64,000 bases of DNA, from positions 1 through 64,000 of the forward strand of contig SGBB01000007.1 in NCBI GenBank assembly GCA_004195025.1, in the 5' to 3' direction. Position 1 is the first letter of the stretch, and each line of letters opens with the position of its first letter. The position numbers and the translations under genes were made by a program. Shown here piece after piece: positions 28,816-37,666 of this stretch. The notes beneath the pieces were generated by a model that did not search any database, had not been told where the DNA came from, and was given only the letters and a program-made list of their open reading frames with translations. This DNA comes from Candidatus Acidulidesulfobacter diazotrophicus (GTDB lineage: Bacteria > SZUA-79 > Acidulodesulfobacterales > Acidulodesulfobacteraceae).

Positions 28816-29544
28816 ATGTCCGTAAATTCTCTTTTTGGGGCGCCGACCACAGCTGCTTCAACAATACCTAGTGCGTCTTCAACATCGTCTCAAGCGGCAG
28901 CGCCGTCAAATATGTACGGTTCGGCATCATCGTCAAGCAACAGCAATTTGATAAGCGAGAGTTCTTTTATGACTTTAATGGTTAAAGAACTTCAAAATCA
29001 AAATCCTCTTCAGCCTATGTCTAATACGCAATTTATTTCTGAGTTAGCTCAGTTTAATTCTATGAATGAACTAAGCACGATGAATACATCTATGAGCAGT
29101 TTAGTTTCTTCTGAAAATCAGGCGGCAATGGGCAGCGCCGTTAATTTAGTCGGTAAAACCGTTCAGGCAAACGGAAATTCTTTGCAATACGGCGGCAGCG
29201 GAACGGTTAATTTAGCTTATTCGCTTCCTCAAAATTCAGCAAACACTTCAATGGATATATATAATAGTTCAGGCAATCTTGTATATAACACAAATTTAGG
29301 CGCAGAAACCGCGGGTAGCCAGAGCTTTGACTGGAATGGAATGACTAATTCAGGAACGCAGGCTCCACAAGGAAATTACTCATTTTCGGTTAATGCTTCC
29401 GATTCGTCGGGCAATTCTATAACGGCGCAAACTATGGCAGGCGGAACCGTAACGGGAATAACTTCTTCAAACAGCGGAGCGGTAGAGCTTGAGCTTAACA
29501 ACGGAACTACTGTGCCTTTATCAAGCGTTCAAGGCATCAGCTAA
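28816..29544 (+). CDS. flgD: flagellar hook cap protein FlgD
   Basis: FlgD caps the growing hook and guides FlgE assembly. The signature SSFMTLMVKELQNQNPLQPM followed by SNTQFISELAQFNSMNEL is at about residues 54-95. The C-terminal part has the Ig-like and Tudor-like features (SQSFDWNGMTNSG, PQGNYSF). A GGAGG ribosome site is 8 bases before the ATG. The 242-residue length is normal. The first 45 residues are Ser/Ala-rich. It probably forms an operon with flgE, 64 bases downstream, from the sigma-54 promoter at 28667. Confidence 0.96.
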   Translation: MSVNSLFGAPTTAASTIPSASSTSSQAAAPSNMYGSASSSSNSNLISESSFMTLMVKELQNQNPLQPMSNTQFISELAQFNSMNELSTMNTSMSSLVSSENQAAMGSAVNLVGKTVQANGNSLQYGGSGTVNLAYSLPQNSANTSMDIYNSSGNLVYNTNLGAETAGSQSFDWNGMTNSGTQAPQGNYSFSVNASDSSGNSITAQTMAGGTVTGITSSNSGAVELELNNGTTVPLSSVQGIS

Positions 29545-29608
29545 TTTATTAATTTATTAAATAAAAAATAAAAAAAATTAAATATTTTTTTAGGCAGGAG
29601 AAAACAAA

Positions 29609-31327
29609 ATGTCAGCTAATGCTCTTTTTACAGCAGTTTCAGGATTAAACGCCAACCAGACATATCTGGGAGTTATAGGAAACAATATTGCAAACTCTAA
29701 TACTATCGGTTTTAAAAGCTCCAATCCGATATTTGAAAATCTTGTCAGTCAGACTTTAAGCGGAACATCAAGTTCGCAGGAAGGACTCGGCACAAATTTA
29801 TATTCTATTCAGCAGCAATTTGGACAGGGGGCGTTACAGACGACTTCAAATCCGCTTGATATGGCTGTTGACGGAAACGGATTTTTTATTGTAAAAGCTC
29901 CTAACGGAACTCAATATTATACAAGAAACGGTCAATTTTCAGAAAATAATAACGGAAATATTGTAGATCCTACCGGAAATATAGTCCAGGGTTATGCGCT
30001 AAATTCTTCCGGTGTCGCAACATCAGGTTCTCCCCAAAATATAAGTCTTAACACGGGGGCGATAGCTCCTCAAGCTACTACCACTGCAACTTTGACGGCA
30101 AATCTCAATTCAACTATATCGCCGCAAACAACTCCTACTACAACGACAGGGACATTTGCAGGGGGTTATCTTACATCTTCGGCAGCAGCAGGGTCAACAA
30201 CCATTACTGTTAACTCTGCCACAAATTTTAGCGCAACATCCGGTAATGCCGCTAATTCAATTCTTATAGGCAACGGTGATGGAACCAATAATCTTTATAC
30301 CATTAAATCTATTACCGGCAATACTATTACATTAAATCAACCTCTTTCAAGTTCTATTCTTCAAAATACTGCGGTTTCACAAAATACATTAGGGTTAACA
30401 AGTATGTCGGGTATATCGCAAGGGGATTCTATACAGATAAATGCTAACGGAACAGCTGCAAGCTCAACAGTTGACCCTTACCAATTTTTAAATACGGTTG
30501 CAAGCGTTAGTACGACGGCTAGCACTGTTAATTTATCTAACGCTATGCCGCTTCCGTCGGCAGGTTTCACTGCAGGAGGCGGTGTTATAGCAGGTCCTTC
30601 TTCCGATTATTATTCTACTACGATAAATACTTACGATTCTTTAGGAAACGCCTTACCTTTAAATGTTACTTTTGCTCCGTCATTTTCAACGGCGGGCAAT
30701 TGGAATGTTTATTATTCCTTTAACGGAACAGCGGCGCAAAGACAGTCGCTTTCTGCAACAGCCCCGGATGTTACTTTTAATTCTAACGGTCAGATTACGT
30801 CAGGAGCTTCTCAAACATTAACTGATGCGCCAACTTATGTGAGCCCTTCTACGACTACGCTTCCCGATGGAGCAACTGAGCCTTTAAATGTTGCTTTAAA
30901 CTTGACTAATCTTACCCAGTATGCAGCAACATCGGCGACGACATCATTTATTCAAGACGGTTATTCTACGGGGACGCTTACAAGTTTTACGGTAGATAAA
31001 TCAGGAAGAATATCAGGACTATTTTCAAACGGACAGACTAAATATTTATATCAGGTAGCGCTTGCTAATTTTATTGCTCCGACTGGTTTAGTATCTGAAG
31101 GCAACAGTCTTTATTCTCAGAGTTATTCTTCGGGGCAGCCTGCAATAGGGACCGCTCAGACGGGAAATTTCGGATATATTACCGATTCAGCGTTAGAGCA
31201 GTCTAATGTAAACATTTCAACACAGTTTACAAATATGATAATAGCGCAAAACGCTTATGTGGCAAATTCAAAAGTGCTGACTACAGAAAACGCGATGCTG
31301 ACATCGCTTGAACAAGCAATACCATAA
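29609..31327 (+). CDS. flgE: flagellar hook protein FlgE
   Basis: The hook subunit. The N-terminal FTAVSGLNANQTYLGVIGN and NIANSNTIGFKSS form the D0/D1 signature. The C-terminal DSALEQSNVNISTQFTNMI plus TTENAMLTSLEQA is the matching D0 helix. At 572 residues it is longer than the common 400-residue FlgE, with an enlarged Ser/Thr/Gly-rich surface region (about 150-400). AGGAG stands 10 bases before the ATG. Codon use is less A+T-biased than in the neighbours, as expected for a highly expressed structural gene. Confidence 0.96.
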   Translation: MSANALFTAVSGLNANQTYLGVIGNNIANSNTIGFKSSNPIFENLVSQTLSGTSSSQEGLGTNLYSIQQQFGQGALQTTSNPLDMAVDGNGFFIVKAPNGTQYYTRNGQFSENNNGNIVDPTGNIVQGYALNSSGVATSGSPQNISLNTGAIAPQATTTATLTANLNSTISPQTTPTTTTGTFAGGYLTSSAAAGSTTITVNSATNFSATSGNAANSILIGNGDGTNNLYTIKSITGNTITLNQPLSSSILQNTAVSQNTLGLTSMSGISQGDSIQINANGTAASSTVDPYQFLNTVASVSTTASTVNLSNAMPLPSAGFTAGGGVIAGPSSDYYSTTINTYDSLGNALPLNVTFAPSFSTAGNWNVYYSFNGTAAQRQSLSATAPDVTFNSNGQITSGASQTLTDAPTYVSPSTTTLPDGATEPLNVALNLTNLTQYAATSATTSFIQDGYSTGTLTSFTVDKSGRISGLFSNGQTKYLYQVALANFIAPTGLVSEGNSLYSQSYSSGQPAIGTAQTGNFGYITDSALEQSNVNISTQFTNMIIAQNAYVANSKVLTTENAMLTSLEQAIP

Positions 31328-31363
31328 TATAATATAGTTATTGCAAAATAGCAAAGAGTTATC

Positions 31364-31593
31364 TAAAATTGCAGGTAGAGATTTATAGTTCTGGATTCCC
31401 GCTTTCGCGGGAATGACTTTGAAAAATTTTAAAAGTTCACCCGTTAGGTGTCATTCCTGCGAAAGCAGGAAAGTTCCGAAAGTAGAAACGCACGCCGTTT
31501 CTGTTCATGAGGCTATAAGCCGAGAGCGAAGCGGTTATCCTGCGTTATTAATGCATTGCAGTATATTTAACAATCTCTATCGGCAATTTTGGG
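31364..31593 (+). mobile_element. MITE-like modular repeat, full-length copy with module B on the right
   Basis: The left end AAAATTGCAGGTAGA (a decayed terminal repeat) leads through TCTGG to a hairpin (ATTCCCGC/GCGGGAATGAC). Next come a conserved spacer with TTTTAAAAGTTCACCCGT, a second hairpin (TCATTCCTGC/GCAGGA), module B in reverse orientation, and the right end ATTAATGCATTGCAG...TCTATCGGCAATTTTGGG. TATCT stands on both sides and may be a target duplication. It fills most of the 377-base gap between flgE and fliK. A 67-codon frame inside it (31413-31616) is not a gene. Confidence 0.75.
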
Positions 31594-31704
31594 ATATCTT
31601 CAACACTGTAATATAAAGATAATTATTTCTATAAGCCTAACTATCCTCCCTTTTTAAGGAAGAGAGTTAGAAATTAATATAAAAATAAAATAAGTGAAAT
31701 AAAA

Positions 31705-33669
31705 ATGCTGAATAATTTTAATATATTGCAAACCGGAGCAGGTATTATCGGTTCTAATTTCAACAATACAGAAGGTAATTTGCCGCAAAATTCATTGTCG
31801 GCATATATCGGTAATTCTGCCGATTCCGAATTCAGCAATATGCTGAATAATTTTAATTTGTCATTAGAAAATCACAATAATAGCTATTCAAGTATTACTT
31901 CAAATAATTCTTCAGCTAACGATAGTTTTCTGCAGGCAAATTTGTCGGAAAATAACGGCGGCAATAATACTGCAAATACCGAAAATACGGCATATACGGG
32001 CAGCGCTTCATATCCGAACGGTTCAATAAACAATATGCAAGTTTCAACTGTTTCTAATCAGAATAATTATTATAATAATTATGGCAGAGGCAATATTATT
32101 TCAGAGAACCCTGAAAATAATTCAGCTAATAATAATTCTATTCAAAATAATGCAAATCCGGCTTATTCCGAAGAGCAGGCGCAATCTTCAAGCGCTTCAG
32201 ATTCTACTTCGCATACTACCGGTTCAAATAGCATCGCAGGAAATAATGATAAACCTGCGCATCATAAGCTTAATACTGGGCAAAACAGTAATTTATCCCA
32301 AAAAAATGATATGTATACTGCCGCTTTTAATAATGATAATAGTTTACATAGCAAAACGAGAGAAATATCAAATTCTAATAGCGGCAATATAGAATCAGAA
32401 CATAAATTTACAGGTAAGAACCATAATAATTCTAAAAATGATATTAATACCAAAAATAGCGCAGATATAAACATAAATTCCGTCAACAGCAAAATAAGCA
32501 AACATAAAATTATCGATAATAACAGCAATAATAAGGACAATGAAATAAATACTGCCGATAACGGCAACAGCAAAAATAGCGGAAATAATATCAGCAAAAC
32601 GGATGCAAATGATATAACGGCTATTAACAATAACAATGCCGAATCCGCCGATAATAGCCCTTTAGGTAAGTCTTTAAGCGCGGACGGCGGTAAAAACACA
32701 AATAATTTGGAACATAAAAAAATTAATAATATCAATGACGCCGTTAAAAATGAAAGCGGTAATATTAACAATAACGGTAATAAAAATAATAGTAATATAA
32801 ATGCGGATATGTCACATAATGCTGATACTTCAAATACCGACGCCGCACATAAAAATAAAATAAATGACGGCAAAAACATTAACGACGGAAATATTACAAA
32901 CATAAATTCAAATTCTGGCTCATCTTCTAAATCACAGCTTAACAATGCCGAATTATCGGCTTTAGCCGCCAATATTTACGAAAAAAGCAAAATAGAATCT
33001 AATAAATTAAACGGCGCCGAAAATAAAACAAATAAAATAAATTTGTTAAATGATAAAAATTCAGAAATTAATATATTGAACGGCGGACTGCCACAGTCCG
33101 AATCTTCAAACAGCGGCGGCGCAGGGGGGTTAGGTTCTAATTTTTCAAACGAATTATCCGCCGGTTTAAATAATGATATTCATAATGCCGATAACGGCAG
33201 TTCAACGCCGGGGTCTATTACTGCAAGCACTCTGTCGGTTATGCTCAGGAAAAATATGCAGTCTGCCGTTATAACGCTAAAACCTGCTTCGCTCGGCAGC
33301 ATTAAAATTAATCTTGCAATTACAGGCGCAGGCAAAGACGAAATAAACGGAATAAACGGATTAAACAAATTAATTACAGTTAATATTGTAACGCAGACTA
33401 ATGAAGCAAAAACTATTTTACAGTCTTCCGCCGCTAATTTAACCGACGGACTTAAAAATCAAGGATTTACGGGTGTTAATTTAAATATCAGTTCAGGATT
33501 TAATAGTAGCGGCAGAGATAATGCAAATGCCGAAAATTCAAAAAACAGCGGCAAAAATTATGCTTCCGCTTCAAACAGCGGAAATGCAGGCGCATTGGCA
33601 GGCGATGTAATAAATAACGGCATATTACCGATGCTCCGCGCAAATTCTATTATTGATTATTTTGTTTAA
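31705..33669 (+). CDS. fliK: flagellar hook-length control protein FliK
   Basis: FliK measures hook length and switches export specificity through FlhB. The first 500 of 654 residues are Asn/Ser-rich and presumably unfolded (ruler-like). The C-terminal Flg_hook domain is at about residues 510-600: MQSAVITLKPASLGSIKINL, then TNEAKTILQSSAANLTDGLK. It follows flgD and flgE, the usual order. The extreme Asn content (runs such as NNNSIQNNANP) is typical of this window. Long antisense frames across it are composition artefacts. Confidence 0.88.
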   Translation: MLNNFNILQTGAGIIGSNFNNTEGNLPQNSLSAYIGNSADSEFSNMLNNFNLSLENHNNSYSSITSNNSSANDSFLQANLSENNGGNNTANTENTAYTGSASYPNGSINNMQVSTVSNQNNYYNNYGRGNIISENPENNSANNNSIQNNANPAYSEEQAQSSSASDSTSHTTGSNSIAGNNDKPAHHKLNTGQNSNLSQKNDMYTAAFNNDNSLHSKTREISNSNSGNIESEHKFTGKNHNNSKNDINTKNSADININSVNSKISKHKIIDNNSNNKDNEINTADNGNSKNSGNNISKTDANDITAINNNNAESADNSPLGKSLSADGGKNTNNLEHKKINNINDAVKNESGNINNNGNKNNSNINADMSHNADTSNTDAAHKNKINDGKNINDGNITNINSNSGSSSKSQLNNAELSALAANIYEKSKIESNKLNGAENKTNKINLLNDKNSEINILNGGLPQSESSNSGGAGGLGSNFSNELSAGLNNDIHNADNGSSTPGSITASTLSVMLRKNMQSAVITLKPASLGSIKINLAITGAGKDEINGINGLNKLITVNIVTQTNEAKTILQSSAANLTDGLKNQGFTGVNLNISSGFNSSGRDNANAENSKNSGKNYASASNSGNAGALAGDVINNGILPMLRANSIIDYFV

Positions 33670-33723
33670 GTTTTAGATTTAAATATAATTATAGATTTAA
33701 ACTAAAGTAAAGGTTTGAAAATA

Positions 33724-34161
33724 ATGCCGTTTAAATTTAATAACATTTTAGAGTATAGAAAATTAATAGAAGATAAATCCTATGTTGAATTTTCAAAAGT
33801 TCAAAAAGAATATATTAAAATTAATTTGAATATAAATAATATTAAAAATAAAATAGAAGACTTTAAATTGAACTATTCTAAGAATGCTTCAGGCATTTCA
33901 TCTATTAATGATTTTTTGATTTTAGAAAGCGGATATCAAGGATTAATGAATAGTTTAGATACAACGCTTAGAGAAAAAGATATTATTGAAAAAGAATTGG
34001 AAAAAAAAAGATTATATCTGTTACAATCCAAAATAGAATTTGAAAAAATAAAAAAATTGAAAGATAAATATCTTGCTATTGATAAATTAAATTTAATTAA
34101 AAAAGAAGAAATGATACTAAATGATTTAACATCAAATAAATATAACACTGAACAAAATTAA
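33724..34161 (+). CDS. fliJ: flagellar export chaperone FliJ
   Basis: A coiled-coil protein of about 145 residues starting MPFKFNNILEYRKLIEDKS, the typical FliJ opening, with heptad-rich helices throughout (EKDIIEKELEKKRLYLLQSK). FliJ acts as the central stalk of the FliI export ATPase and escorts chaperones. The ATG at 33724 has AAAGG about 10 bases upstream and is chosen over a TTG nine bases earlier. fliJ normally follows fliI; here it follows fliK and no fliI is present. Confidence 0.8.
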   Translation: MPFKFNNILEYRKLIEDKSYVEFSKVQKEYIKINLNINNIKNKIEDFKLNYSKNASGISSINDFLILESGYQGLMNSLDTTLREKDIIEKELEKKRLYLLQSKIEFEKIKKLKDKYLAIDKLNLIKKEEMILNDLTSNKYNTEQN

Positions 34162-34212
34162 AATATTCATATTCTAATTATAAAAAATTTATATAGAATA
34201 ATATTATTTATC

Positions 34213-34446
34213 CTCAAAATTGCCGATAGAAAAGTTTATTCTGGATGACCGCTTCGCTCTCGTGCCTAACGACACTCGTGAACAGAAACGGCATGCGTTT
34301 CTATCTTCGGAACTTTCCCGCCTACGCGGGAATGACGTTGAGGAATTTTAAAAGTTCACCCATTGGATGTCATTCCTGCGAAAGCAGGAATCCAGCGTTA
34401 TTAATGCATTGCGGTATATTTAACAATCTCTATCGGCAATTTTGGG
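34213..34446 (+). mobile_element. MITE-like modular repeat, best full-length copy
   Basis: Terminal inverted repeats CAAAATTGCCGATAGA (34215-34230) and TCTATCGGCAATTTTG (34429-34444) bound the element. Inside, in order: TTTATTCTGG, module B in forward orientation (GACCGCTTCGCTCTCG to TCGGAACTTTCC), a hairpin (CCCGCCTACGCGGGAATGAC), the spacer TTTTAAAAGTTCACCCAT, a second hairpin (TCATTCCTGCGAAAGCAGGA) and ATTAATGCATTGCGG. TTTATC lies on both flanks and could be a 6-base target duplication. There is no transposase frame. A 74-codon frame inside (34245-34469) is not a gene. It fills most of the 370-base gap after fliJ. Confidence 0.8.
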
Positions 34447-34531
34447 TTTATCTGATGCTTTTGACTTAAATATAATTTAAATATATAATTAATATAAAAT
34501 ATTTTAACAAATAAAATTAACTATTAACTAT

Positions 34532-34960
34532 ATGGTTTGTAGCGTTAATAAAGAATATAAATATATATTTTTTTCTTTTTCAATTTTTTTATTTTTTTTA
34601 ATTCTTTTATTATTTCAATTTTATTTAACCGTCGGAAATGTTTATGCATCAAAGTTAAGCACTGAACAATCTAAAATTAAAATTTTAAAAGAACAGATAA
34701 AAACCGAGTTAAACGAACTAAAAAAAATAGAAACTAAAATAAGTACCATAAAAGCTTCGCAGAAATCTACAGTTAAAAACCTTATTATTGTCTATTCATC
34801 TATGAGTTCTAAAAAAGCAGCTGCAATATTGCCCCATGTAAACAGGCAGCTGGCTATTTACATACTGTCTCATATGAATCCCAAAGCTGCCTCGTCAATA
34901 ATTTCACGTATGAAAACAAAATCCGCCGTTTTTTTTACAAACAGCATTGCAGGAAAATAA
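34532..34960 (+). CDS. MotE-like flagellar protein (MgtE-N related)
   Basis: A 142-residue protein with an N-terminal membrane segment or signal (about residues 12-36), a coiled coil (SKIKILKEQIKTELNEL) and a C-terminal MgtE-N-like helical part (VYSSMSSKKAAAILPHVN, then ILSHMNPKAASSIISRM). Proteins of this type (MotE in rhizobia) occur in flagellar operons, and MotE assists the stator protein MotC in the periplasm. It sits between fliJ and fliL. A 26-base copy of its 3' end recurs downstream. Confidence 0.78.
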   Translation: MVCSVNKEYKYIFFSFSIFLFFLILLLFQFYLTVGNVYASKLSTEQSKIKILKEQIKTELNELKKIETKISTIKASQKSTVKNLIIVYSSMSSKKAAAILPHVNRQLAIYILSHMNPKAASSIISRMKTKSAVFFTNSIAGK

Positions 34961-35044
34961 TTTTACATTTTTTTAATATATAAATTAATAAAAATAAATT
35001 AGCCTATTTTTTTCTCTTGCATTGCAGGAAAATAATTTTACATT
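34944..35044 (+). repeat. 26-bp direct repeat copying the 3' end of the MotE-like gene
   Basis: GCATTGCAGGAAAATAATTT plus TACATT occurs at 34944-34969, across the stop codon of the MotE-like gene, and again at 35019-35044. The two are 75 bases apart with 49 unrelated bases between them. The second copy has no open frame. This lies in a 312-base gap that otherwise holds only the sigma-54 promoter and leader of fliL. Confidence 0.85.
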
Positions 35045-35200
35045 ATTATTTCAATATATTTTTAATATTAGTATATAGAAAAATACTAGTTGTCAAAAAT
35101 ATGACATTATGATATATAGTATTTTAATATCTATCATAATATATTAAATGTTTTATATTAAAACATAAATTTATCAATAATATTGAATACATTTAGCTAA

Positions 35201-35216
35201 TGGCATAATTGTTGCA
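35201..35216 (+). promoter_or_regulatory. sigma-54 promoter of fliL
   Basis: TGGCATAATTGTTGCA matches the -24/-12 pattern with GG and GC 10 bases apart. It lies 57 bases before the fliL start and probably serves the long series beginning with fliL and fliM. Confidence 0.82.
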
Positions 35217-35272
35217 ATTATATTGAAAATATTTTGTATTAAAATTTTGGTACATACGGGAGGAATTATATA

Positions 35273-35815
35273 ATGGCGGGTGAAAAGCCAAATGGCAGTA
35301 AAGAAATGGGTGGAGACGACAGCGAATTGTCATCTATTGAGGGTTTAGATTCTAAAAAAATTAAAAATAAATCAGGATTAAAAAAAATTATTTTTATAGT
35401 CGTTCCCATATTAATATTACTTGGCGGCGGTTTTGCAGTGTATCATTTTATTTTATCTAAACCTGCAGGCAAGGTTGCGCCTACTGCAATAAACGTTAGA
35501 AAAAATATTACGCCGGGAAACATGATAGAACTTAAACCGTTTTTGACAAATCTTGCAAATAAAAATTCTTCAAGCTATGTTAAGGCTTCAATAACTGTAG
35601 AACTTAAACCCGGAGGTAATGCAGGACTTTTTAAACAGCTTACCCCTCAAATAAGAAACAGTATAATTATGATATTAAGTTCAAAAACATCCCATGAAAT
35701 TAACACCCCTGCAGGGATAACTGCTTTAAGGCATCAAATAGCAAGAAGCCTTAACAGAATTTTAGGACGAGGGCAGGTTGTCAGTGTTTATTTTAATAAT
35801 TATTTAGTGCAGTAA
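35273..35815 (+). CDS. fliL: flagellar basal body-associated protein FliL
   Basis: A single-pass inner-membrane protein (segment about residues 36-60: IIFIVVPILILLGGGFAVY) with a periplasmic stomatin-like domain. The motif LKPFLTNLANKNSSSYVKAS, then ELKPGG, is typical. FliL surrounds the stator and supports torque. A GGGAGG ribosome site precedes the ATG. It is 180 residues long and is the first gene after the sigma-54 promoter. Confidence 0.92.
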   Translation: MAGEKPNGSKEMGGDDSELSSIEGLDSKKIKNKSGLKKIIFIVVPILILLGGGFAVYHFILSKPAGKVAPTAINVRKNITPGNMIELKPFLTNLANKNSSSYVKASITVELKPGGNAGLFKQLTPQIRNSIIMILSSKTSHEINTPAGITALRHQIARSLNRILGRGQVVSVYFNNYLVQ

Positions 35816-35964
35816 TTTTAATTATTTAATGATTTAATTTATTTTTTAATTTTAATTTTAATGTAATTTGACTTGTTTTAATTTATTCCAATTTAATTTA
35901 ACTTAAGTTGACTTAACTTAGTTTATTTTTATAATGTTTGTTATTCTAAAATTAATTTAATATT

Positions 35965-36966
35965 ATGGCTGATGTTTTATCTCAAGAAGAAGTAAATGCG
36001 CTGTTAAGGGGTATATCTTCAGGCGCTATAGAAGCTGAAAAAAAACCTGAACAAACAGGCGGGGTAAGGTCTTATGATTTGACATCTCAGGACAGGATAG
36101 TTCGCGGCCGTATGCCTACACTAGAAATTATAAACGAAAGATTTGCAAGACTTCTCAGAAATAATTTAACTTCAACATTGAGAAAAGTTGCCGAAGTAAC
36201 ATGGACTTCCGTTGATATGCAAAAATTCGGCGAATTTCTAAAAAATATACCGCTTCCGACAAGCCTTACAATTTTTAAAATGCCTCCGCTACGCGGATTT
36301 GGAATATTTGTTCTTGATGCGCGGCTTGTTTATAATCTTATAGATATTTTTTTTGGCGGCAATACCGATCTTCATGTGAAAGTTGAAGGCAGAGATTTTT
36401 CGCCTATAGAAAATAGATTGATAAAAAAAGTTATTGATATGGCATTTGCCGATATTAAAGAGGCATGGAAACCCGTCAGTCCCGTTGAGCTGGAATTTCA
36501 AAGAAGTGAAATTAACCCGCAGTTTGCTACTATCGTTACTCCTACCGAAGTAGTTATAGTAAACAGATTTGAAGTGGATATTGAAGGCGCTGTTTCAAGA
36601 TTTATGATTTGTCTGCCTTATTCAATGATTGAGCCTGTTAAAGAAAAATTATACAGCGGTTTTCAAAGCGAGCAATTAGAAGTAGATTCAAGATGGATAC
36701 AAAGGTTTAAAGAAAGACTGAAAGAATCTGATTTAAATATAAGAATTGAACTTGGCAGAACTGAAATTAAGACAAGAGATTTTTTAAATATAAAAAAAGG
36801 CGATGTTCTTGTTCTTGACAAACAAGTTATAGAACCTTTGGTTGTAAGAGTAGAAAATATACCGAAATACTTAGCTTATCCGGGCAAAATGCAAAATCAG
36901 CTTGCAGTAAAATTAATTTCATCTATTCCAATAGAAAAAGAGGGGTATTACGATGAGTCAAACTGA
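35965..36966 (+). CDS. fliM: flagellar motor switch protein FliM
   Basis: A C-ring protein that receives phosphorylated CheY. The N-terminal LSQEEVNALLRGISSG is the CheY-binding helix. The CheC-like middle domain (LRGFGIFVLDARLVYNLID, FFGG) and the C-terminal SpoA domain (IRIELGRTEIKTRDFLNIK) are complete in 333 residues. It overlaps fliN by 14 bases, implying translational coupling. A gap of 149 bases without visible sites separates it from fliL. Confidence 0.97.
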   Translation: MADVLSQEEVNALLRGISSGAIEAEKKPEQTGGVRSYDLTSQDRIVRGRMPTLEIINERFARLLRNNLTSTLRKVAEVTWTSVDMQKFGEFLKNIPLPTSLTIFKMPPLRGFGIFVLDARLVYNLIDIFFGGNTDLHVKVEGRDFSPIENRLIKKVIDMAFADIKEAWKPVSPVELEFQRSEINPQFATIVTPTEVVIVNRFEVDIEGAVSRFMICLPYSMIEPVKEKLYSGFQSEQLEVDSRWIQRFKERLKESDLNIRIELGRTEIKTRDFLNIKKGDVLVLDKQVIEPLVVRVENIPKYLAYPGKMQNQLAVKLISSIPIEKEGYYDESN

Positions 36967-37666
36967 GCAGCAGGAAGAAGAAAAAAATAAAAAAACTAAT
37001 GAAGCATCAGAATCGTCTTCCATAAATGAAAATGAAAATAAAGATAAAGATAAAACTGCGGATGATAACATTTCATGGGATGACGCATTTAAAGAAGAAG
37101 CGGAATCAGGGAGCGGCAAAAACGATAGCAAAGACAAAGAAATCGGAGGCGCAGATAACGGAGGAGGCGCTGCTGAACAGAAAAAGGAAACTGAATCTGT
37201 TGACGACATTTCCTGGGATGATGCGTTTGAAGAAGCAAAAGCAGAGAACCCTCAGGATAAGCAAGATAGCGCAGAATCTGCCAACCTAAATGATGAAAAT
37301 AAAGTATCGGATGAAAAAGAAAAAAATAAATCAGGTTCAAAAAATAAATTTAATGTTAAAAAAGTTGAGTTTGCTTCATTTGATGTTAACGATAAAACTT
37401 CGGAACCGCCTAAAAATCTTGAATTTATTCTTGATATACCCCTCAGTATATCTGTTGAATTAGGCAGAACTAAAATGGTTATTAACGATATGCTTCAATT
37501 AGGTCAAGGCTCTGTTATAGAACTTGATAAACTGGCAGGAGAACCTTTGGAAGTATATGTCAATAATAAACTAATGGCTAAAGGTGAAGTAGTTCTTGTA
37601 AACGATAAATTCGGCGTGAGATTAACAGATATAATCAGTCCAATAGAAAGGGTCCAAAAATTATGA
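36953..37666 (+). CDS. fliN: flagellar motor switch protein FliN with extended N-terminus
   Basis: The C-terminal 85 residues are a clear FliN/SpoA domain (LDIPLSISVELGRTKMVIND, QGSVIELDKLAGEPLEVYVN, KFGVRLTDI). FliN builds the bottom of the C-ring, docks FliH for export and contacts CheY. FliN is usually 100-140 residues; this one is 237 because of an acidic, Ser/Lys-rich N-terminal region. That region holds two copies of ISWDDAF, near residues 40 and 86, resembling the single N-terminal LWAEAL-type motif of enterobacterial FliN. It starts inside the fliM end and overlaps fliO by 4 bases. Confidence 0.93.
   Translation: MSQTEQQEEEKNKKTNEASESSSINENENKDKDKTADDNISWDDAFKEEAESGSGKNDSKDKEIGGADNGGGAAEQKKETESVDDISWDDAFEEAKAENPQDKQDSAESANLNDENKVSDEKEKNKSGSKNKFNVKKVEFASFDVNDKTSEPPKNLEFILDIPLSISVELGRTKMVINDMLQLGQGSVIELDKLAGEPLEVYVNNKLMAKGEVVLVNDKFGVRLTDIISPIERVQKL

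Noticed and set aside
31413-31616. 67-codon frame between flgE and fliK
   Set aside because: It lies inside the MITE-like repeat; its residues come from hairpins and module B, and a similar frame arises in the copy at 34245-34469.
32262-32972. 236-codon hydrophobic frame antisense to fliK
   Set aside because: Asn codons AAT/AAC read as Ile/Leu/Val-type codons on the other strand; fliK itself has the recognised C-terminal domain.
34245-34469. 74-codon frame downstream of fliJ
   Set aside because: Entirely within the repeat element at 34213-34446; no ribosome site and no gene-like composition.
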